From Verrucomicrobiales bacterium (GTDB lineage: Bacteria; Verrucomicrobiota; Verrucomicrobiia; Limisphaerales; UBA9464), in NCBI GenBank assembly GCA_003445095.1, contig DLVS01000647.1, positions 1 through 8,971 on the forward strand: DNA of 8,971 bases, read 5' to 3'. The translations under genes and the position numbers were made by a program. The notes beneath the pieces were generated by a model. The model was not told where the DNA came from and did not search any database. It saw nothing but the letters and a program-made list of their open reading frames with translations. Below, piece after piece: positions 5,712-8,971 of the stretch; positions within the stretch are counted from its first letter, which is position 1, and the number at the start of each line of letters is the position of its first letter.

Positions 5712-7514
5712 ATGGATCCTCAATTAGTCATATTCGCTATCGAATCGGCCGTGAAACTGGGCCGCAAAGTTTACGAAGTCCTCGTGGACGAAACCGGGGC
5801 TCGCCCGCTCCTGCTTCCCGTGGGGAACTTGTTCCAGAGTGTCGATGTCACCATGGCGGTGATGTATTTCGGGCGCAAAGATAACAAGCATTTGATCACT
5901 GGGGATGGGCCTTACGCCGACTTTACCGACGATCAACTCCTGGCGGCGTATCAGAGTATCCTGGAGATTGATCGCCGGATCGGCGGTGCCGATGGGAATC
6001 AAACCGAGGCCAAACAGATCATCGCCGGATTAGGCAAGCTCCAGCAGGTGAAGAAAGGTTTCGGCCCAAAATCACCAGCCCAACGAATTCTGGGAACCGT
6101 TGTTAAGATCGGGATTGATTATTTTTCGACTCATCCGGAGGCGCTCGGTGAGGACTCCCGGGCCCGCCAACTCGTCAGTTCTTTAATCGGCGGACTGGGC
6201 GAAACCGATTTTGCCGAAGGATCCTTTCCTGAAATCGCCGGCGATGTCCTGCGCGCGGCGTTCAAAACATTAGGAAGCAATCCACAACTCGTCACCGATG
6301 ACGAGCGACTCAAGGTGTTGCTGGTCGGCGTCACTGGCTCGTTGGCTGAAAGTGTTGACCAAGCGACGAGCGAAGGGGCCAAGGAGTTCCGGCGGGACTT
6401 CTTCAAGCGCGTGGGGACTGGAATCGTCCGGGGCGCGGCGACCGCGTTCGACAACAATCCCGACCTGTTTCTCCCCCGACTGAACGCCGACGAAGAGGAT
6501 CCTGACCATCCCCAGGCGGTCCGCGCATTGGTGAGTGGAACACTAACCCAGTTCCTCGCGGGAATTAAGGGGAAGGAAGACATTTTCACCTCGGAGTCAG
6601 TCGAGCTGCTCACGCGCAGCGCGTTGAGTGCGGTGGGCGAGAATGCCGAGCTCCTGACTAAGAACGACATGCTGCGCGAGTTCGTCTCGGCAACCTCCAA
6701 GGCGCTCACCGACACCCAAGGGGCTAAACTGTTCTCCAGTCAAACGGTCGCGGTCATTCTTCGCGAGGGATTGGAAGTGCTGGGCGAAAACGTCGAGACC
6801 CTGATCGACCCCAAGAACCCGCAACAGCAACTGCTCGCCTCAGCGCTCTCGGCCATGTCGAATAGCCTCGCCAGTAATTTGGCGGGGCCTGGCGGCATTA
6901 AGGAACTCTTATCGGCGCGACAATTGACCGAGCTGACTCGCATCGTATTTGCGGAGGTCGCCGCTCACCCCGAGCAGTTGTTGAGTGAAAACCTCGATGA
7001 AAACAAGCGGACGGTTCTGGCTCAGGTCATCGCATCGGTGGCGCGCGCGCTAGGAGACGAACCGACGCGACTGGTGAACGGCGACAGTTTCCTCGAATTG
7101 ACCCAGATTGCTCTCCAGGTCGCCGTCAAAAACGCGGACCAACTGCTGGATATCGACACCACCAGCCCTAATTCCAACCCTCTCTTCAAAGTGCTCAAGC
7201 AAACTGCGGAATCAGTGCTCGAAGGCGATTCTCGGAAGATTGTCTCTCGCGAAGTCTTCGTTGAACTAATCCAACGACTGTTGCCGGTTGCCTCCGCCAA
7301 CCTCGAACCGTTGCTCGCCGGCAAGCCACTGGTGGCGGCCACCGTGGCTACCGTCCTGGAGCTCGCCAGTGGTCCGCTCAAGACCAGGATCAATGGCGGC
7401 AACCTGCCGGTTCTGGTCGAAGAACTTCTTCGCCAAGTCTTGCCGGGTGACCTCAAGCTTACCGCCGCCGCTTTTGTCGAGGAGGCAGCCGTCGCGATCC
7501 TTAATCGTGCGTAA
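5712..7514 (+). CDS. Large helical-repeat protein of unknown function
   Basis: 600 residues with no signal peptide and no membrane segment, so it is probably cytoplasmic or membrane-associated. Residues 1-130 are a non-repeated N-terminal region (V-D-V-T-M-A-V-M-Y-F-G-R-K at 44-56, F-T-D-D-Q-L-L-A-A-Y at 71-80). From about 130 the sequence becomes a series of degenerate helical units, each centred on an N/H-x-x-x-L motif. These lie at 141 (HPEAL), 190 (NPQLV), 249 (NPDLF), 311 (NAELL), 360 (NVETL), 419 (HPEQL), 474 (NADQL) and 530 (NLEPL). Spacing is 49-62 residues. Each motif is preceded by a helix such as L-x-R-x-A-L-x-x-x-x and followed by one ending like L-x-x-x-x-x-x-A-L. This suggests an alpha-solenoid scaffold, but I recognise no named repeat family (not TPR, HEAT or ARM by pattern). 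It sits between the membrane protein and the lipoprotein genes, with gaps of 28 and 30 bases. No Shine-Dalgarno sequence is visible. Confidence 0.72.
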   Translation: MDPQLVIFAIESAVKLGRKVYEVLVDETGARPLLLPVGNLFQSVDVTMAVMYFGRKDNKHLITGDGPYADFTDDQLLAAYQSILEIDRRIGGADGNQTEAKQIIAGLGKLQQVKKGFGPKSPAQRILGTVVKIGIDYFSTHPEALGEDSRARQLVSSLIGGLGETDFAEGSFPEIAGDVLRAAFKTLGSNPQLVTDDERLKVLLVGVTGSLAESVDQATSEGAKEFRRDFFKRVGTGIVRGAATAFDNNPDLFLPRLNADEEDPDHPQAVRALVSGTLTQFLAGIKGKEDIFTSESVELLTRSALSAVGENAELLTKNDMLREFVSATSKALTDTQGAKLFSSQTVAVILREGLEVLGENVETLIDPKNPQQQLLASALSAMSNSLASNLAGPGGIKELLSARQLTELTRIVFAEVAAHPEQLLSENLDENKRTVLAQVIASVARALGDEPTRLVNGDSFLELTQIALQVAVKNADQLLDIDTTSPNSNPLFKVLKQTAESVLEGDSRKIVSREVFVELIQRLLPVASANLEPLLAGKPLVAATVATVLELASGPLKTRINGGNLPVLVEELLRQVLPGDLKLTAAAFVEEAAVAILNRA

Positions 7515-7544
7515 TTAGTACTGAACAAACCGCTAATACCTATT

Positions 7545-8330
7545 ATGAACATGTCCTTGCTTAACCGTGCTCGTGTCGCGGGCCTCGCCCTCGGGATGTT
7601 GCTCCTGTCCGGGTGCCAAACACTGAGCTACCGCGAGATCCAAAGCGACTTCAACCAGTCGGTGCAGGCTGACAATTCCGGCACGCCCTTTACGGATCAG
7701 CACTCTACCGTTCTCCAAAACCTAACTCCGGAATACATCAGCAAACTAGAGCCGAAGCTGCGCCCCAACGCCTGGATGCTGCGTTCCGTGTCCGCCTGGC
7801 GGACCGGTTCGAATTCCTTGGCGACGGAGTCTTCCCGTAAGGGTCTAGAAGACCCCAATCTCGTGCCTGGGTCTCGCGACCACGTAATCCTAGAAATGAT
7901 TCCGGCCCTGGTCATCGACTCGGATCTCAATCGTCGTTGGCTCGATGCCCACCGAACGGTCAGCGGACCGGAATATGCTTCGACTTATGAGACCGAAGGA
8001 TTCGTGACCGCGTGGCGTCGGTTAACGGGTCCGGCGGCGAAGGCGATCAACAATGCGACGCCCGAAGCGGTCGTGGCTTATTTTCACTACCAACGCTGGA
8101 GATTGATCCTGAATTGGGCGGCGGTAATTGGATCGGTGCGACCTCGCGCCGATTCGGTGGCGGCGCAAGAACGGGCCTCTACGGTGCTCGGAGTCGAGCA
8201 GGACCCGCTATTCGCCGCCCAAAACGAAGTGGATCAGATTCCCGCCAACAGCCCGATGTCGGCGCTGATCAAGGCGCAGGGATGGGTCAAACCGAGGCCG
8301 TTGCAGCCCGGCAACTCTACTCCACCGTAA
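7545..8330 (+). CDS. Lipoprotein of unknown function, third gene of the cassette
   Basis: 261 residues. Residues 1-24 form a lipoprotein signal: Arg-containing n-region, hydrophobic L-A-L-G-M-L-L-L, and lipobox L-S-G-C with Cys24 as the lipidated residue. Gln25 follows the Cys, so an inner-membrane retention Asp is absent and outer-membrane delivery is possible. The mature part looks mostly helical, with S-x-W-R-T-G-S-N-S-L-A (83-93), a central D-H-V-I-L-E-M-I-P-A-L (112-122) and aromatic-rich Y-F-H-Y-Q-R-W-R-L-I-L-N-W (179-191). It ends with a Pro-rich tail. The segment after the signal may resemble tetratricopeptide-like lipoproteins, but no motif is firm. A second ATG two codons downstream (7551) is an alternative start. 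The 3' end overlaps the convergent phosphoesterase gene by 14 bases. The lipoprotein call is firm; the function is unknown. Confidence 0.75.
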   Translation: MNMSLLNRARVAGLALGMLLLSGCQTLSYREIQSDFNQSVQADNSGTPFTDQHSTVLQNLTPEYISKLEPKLRPNAWMLRSVSAWRTGSNSLATESSRKGLEDPNLVPGSRDHVILEMIPALVIDSDLNRRWLDAHRTVSGPEYASTYETEGFVTAWRRLTGPAAKAINNATPEAVVAYFHYQRWRLILNWAAVIGSVRPRADSVAAQERASTVLGVEQDPLFAAQNEVDQIPANSPMSALIKAQGWVKPRPLQPGNSTPP

Positions 8331-8971
8331 TCGCTCGCATAGCCGGTTGCAGAGTGCCATTTACATCCCGGGCCTGGACGCAGATGTAGTGCGTCCCGGC
8401 CGGGAGCTTCTCGGGCAAGTGGCCCTTCCAAAGGTGCGGTGACTTGATTGGGTTCGGCATCGACCGATAGGGCGTGAATACGTTGGTCCCTTCGCGAGCG
8501 CGGGCGGCCACAAAGACCGGATCGGGTTCAAGCACTTTGTCCAGCTTCACCCACGGGCCGCGATTGTTGAGGCGCATTTCGACCGCCGAGTTCTCAGCGC
8601 CGTTGAACAGGTTCACGTAAACCGGCGTGGCACCCGTAACGGCGGAGGCAACGGCGTCCGGTGCCTCGATGTTCATTTGATAACTCGGTGGCCGACGCGC
8701 GGCTTTGAAATCCACGGTCACGCCGCGGTCCTTAAAGGTCAGCACCGTGTACCCGTTGGGCGCCCCGCACGACATGGTGGTGTGCGGGATTCCGAGTTCG
8801 TCCGGCTGACCGGTCCACCAACTGCCACACGCCGTCACGTTAACGATATGATGATGTGGTACGACACCCATCCAGCCGTCTTCGCGTCGCAGGAAACGGT
8901 GTTCGTGCCAGTGAGTGTGGCCGGCGATGCTCAGGCAATAGGGACGATTCTCGATCAATCGGTACACGTCG
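8317..8971 (-). CDS. Calcineurin-like phosphoesterase, C-terminal part (cut by window edge)
   Basis: The minus-strand frame enters from the right edge and ends with a TAG at 8317-8319. About 217 residues are visible and the N-terminus, with the first metal-binding motifs, is missing. The fragment starts just before A-G-H-T-H-W-H-E-H, the last metal-binding block (G-H-T-H) of the calcineurin-like metallophosphoesterase fold. After V-N-V-T-A-C-G-S-W-W-T-G, the rest (about 75-217) is a beta-rich region of the type called the calcineurin-like phosphoesterase C-terminal domain, with M-R-L-N-N-R-G-P-W and A-G-T-H-Y-I-C-V-Q-A-R-D-V-N-G as landmarks. Members are usually exported and probably hydrolyse phosphoesters outside the cytoplasm; the substrate is unknown. 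It converges on, and overlaps by 14 bases, the lipoprotein gene, and does not look functionally tied to it. Confidence 0.88.
   Translation of the reverse strand, partial: DVYRLIENRPYCLSIAGHTHWHEHRFLRREDGWMGVVPHHHIVNVTACGSWWTGQPDELGIPHTTMSCGAPNGYTVLTFKDRGVTVDFKAARRPPSYQMNIEAPDAVASAVTGATPVYVNLFNGAENSAVEMRLNNRGPWVKLDKVLEPDPVFVAARAREGTNVFTPYRSMPNPIKSPHLWKGHLPEKLPAGTHYICVQARDVNGTLQPAMRAITVE

Noticed and set aside
6131..6715. Minus-strand 194-codon frame inside the helical-repeat gene
   Set aside because: The Ser/Arg-rich product without domains and a plus-strand frame with clear periodic repeats make it an antisense shadow.
1..8971. CRISPR array, insertion sequence, tRNA or rRNA genes
   Set aside because: No regularly spaced direct repeats, transposase frames with terminal inverted repeats, or recognisable RNA gene sequences were seen on either strand.

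Overview
The window is a chromosomal segment of a moderately GC-rich Gram-negative bacterium. Verrucomicrobiota is the likeliest phylum. This is inferred from an imuA-imuB pair whose ImuA has a degenerate P-loop, a UvrC-like single-domain GIY-YIG nuclease, starts that mostly lack a Shine-Dalgarno sequence, and a metallophosphoesterase with a C-terminal beta domain. No rRNA, tRNA or taxonomic marker gene is present, so the placement is tentative.

Layout. (1) Positions 1-464, minus strand: the N-terminal part of a lipoprotein-type HlyD/RND periplasmic adaptor, cut by the left edge. (2) Positions 465-638: a divergent intergenic region with small inverted and direct repeats. (3) Positions 639-2798: imuA and imuB, the accessory factors of the mutagenic translesion polymerase system. 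The usual third partner, dnaE2 (imuC), does not follow. (4) Positions 2901-3360: a compact type II toxin-antitoxin pair, with a 55-residue antitoxin overlapping a PemK/MazF-like toxin. (5) Positions 3430-4233: a UvrC-type GIY-YIG endonuclease. (6) Positions 4234-4525: a 292-base intergenic region rich in hairpins, including a strong palindromic element right after the nuclease stop codon. (7) Positions 4526-8330: three co-directional genes with 28- and 30-base gaps. They encode a three-pass membrane protein, a 600-residue all-helical protein with about eight degenerate repeats, and a lipoprotein. (8) Positions 8317-8971, minus strand: the C-terminal part of a calcineurin-like phosphoesterase, convergent with and overlapping the lipoprotein gene by 14 bases.

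How the parts fit. The left half has a DNA-damage theme (imuA, imuB, GIY-YIG nuclease) with a toxin-antitoxin module between them. The right half holds the least understood and most interesting item: an apparent operon pairing an inner-membrane protein, a soluble helical-repeat scaffold and a lipoprotein. None has an assignable function from the sequence alone. Genes one and two of this cassette carry an almost identical 12-base leader motif in place of a ribosome binding site. I regard the cassette as the best candidate for an undescribed cell-envelope system. Its function is not deducible here.
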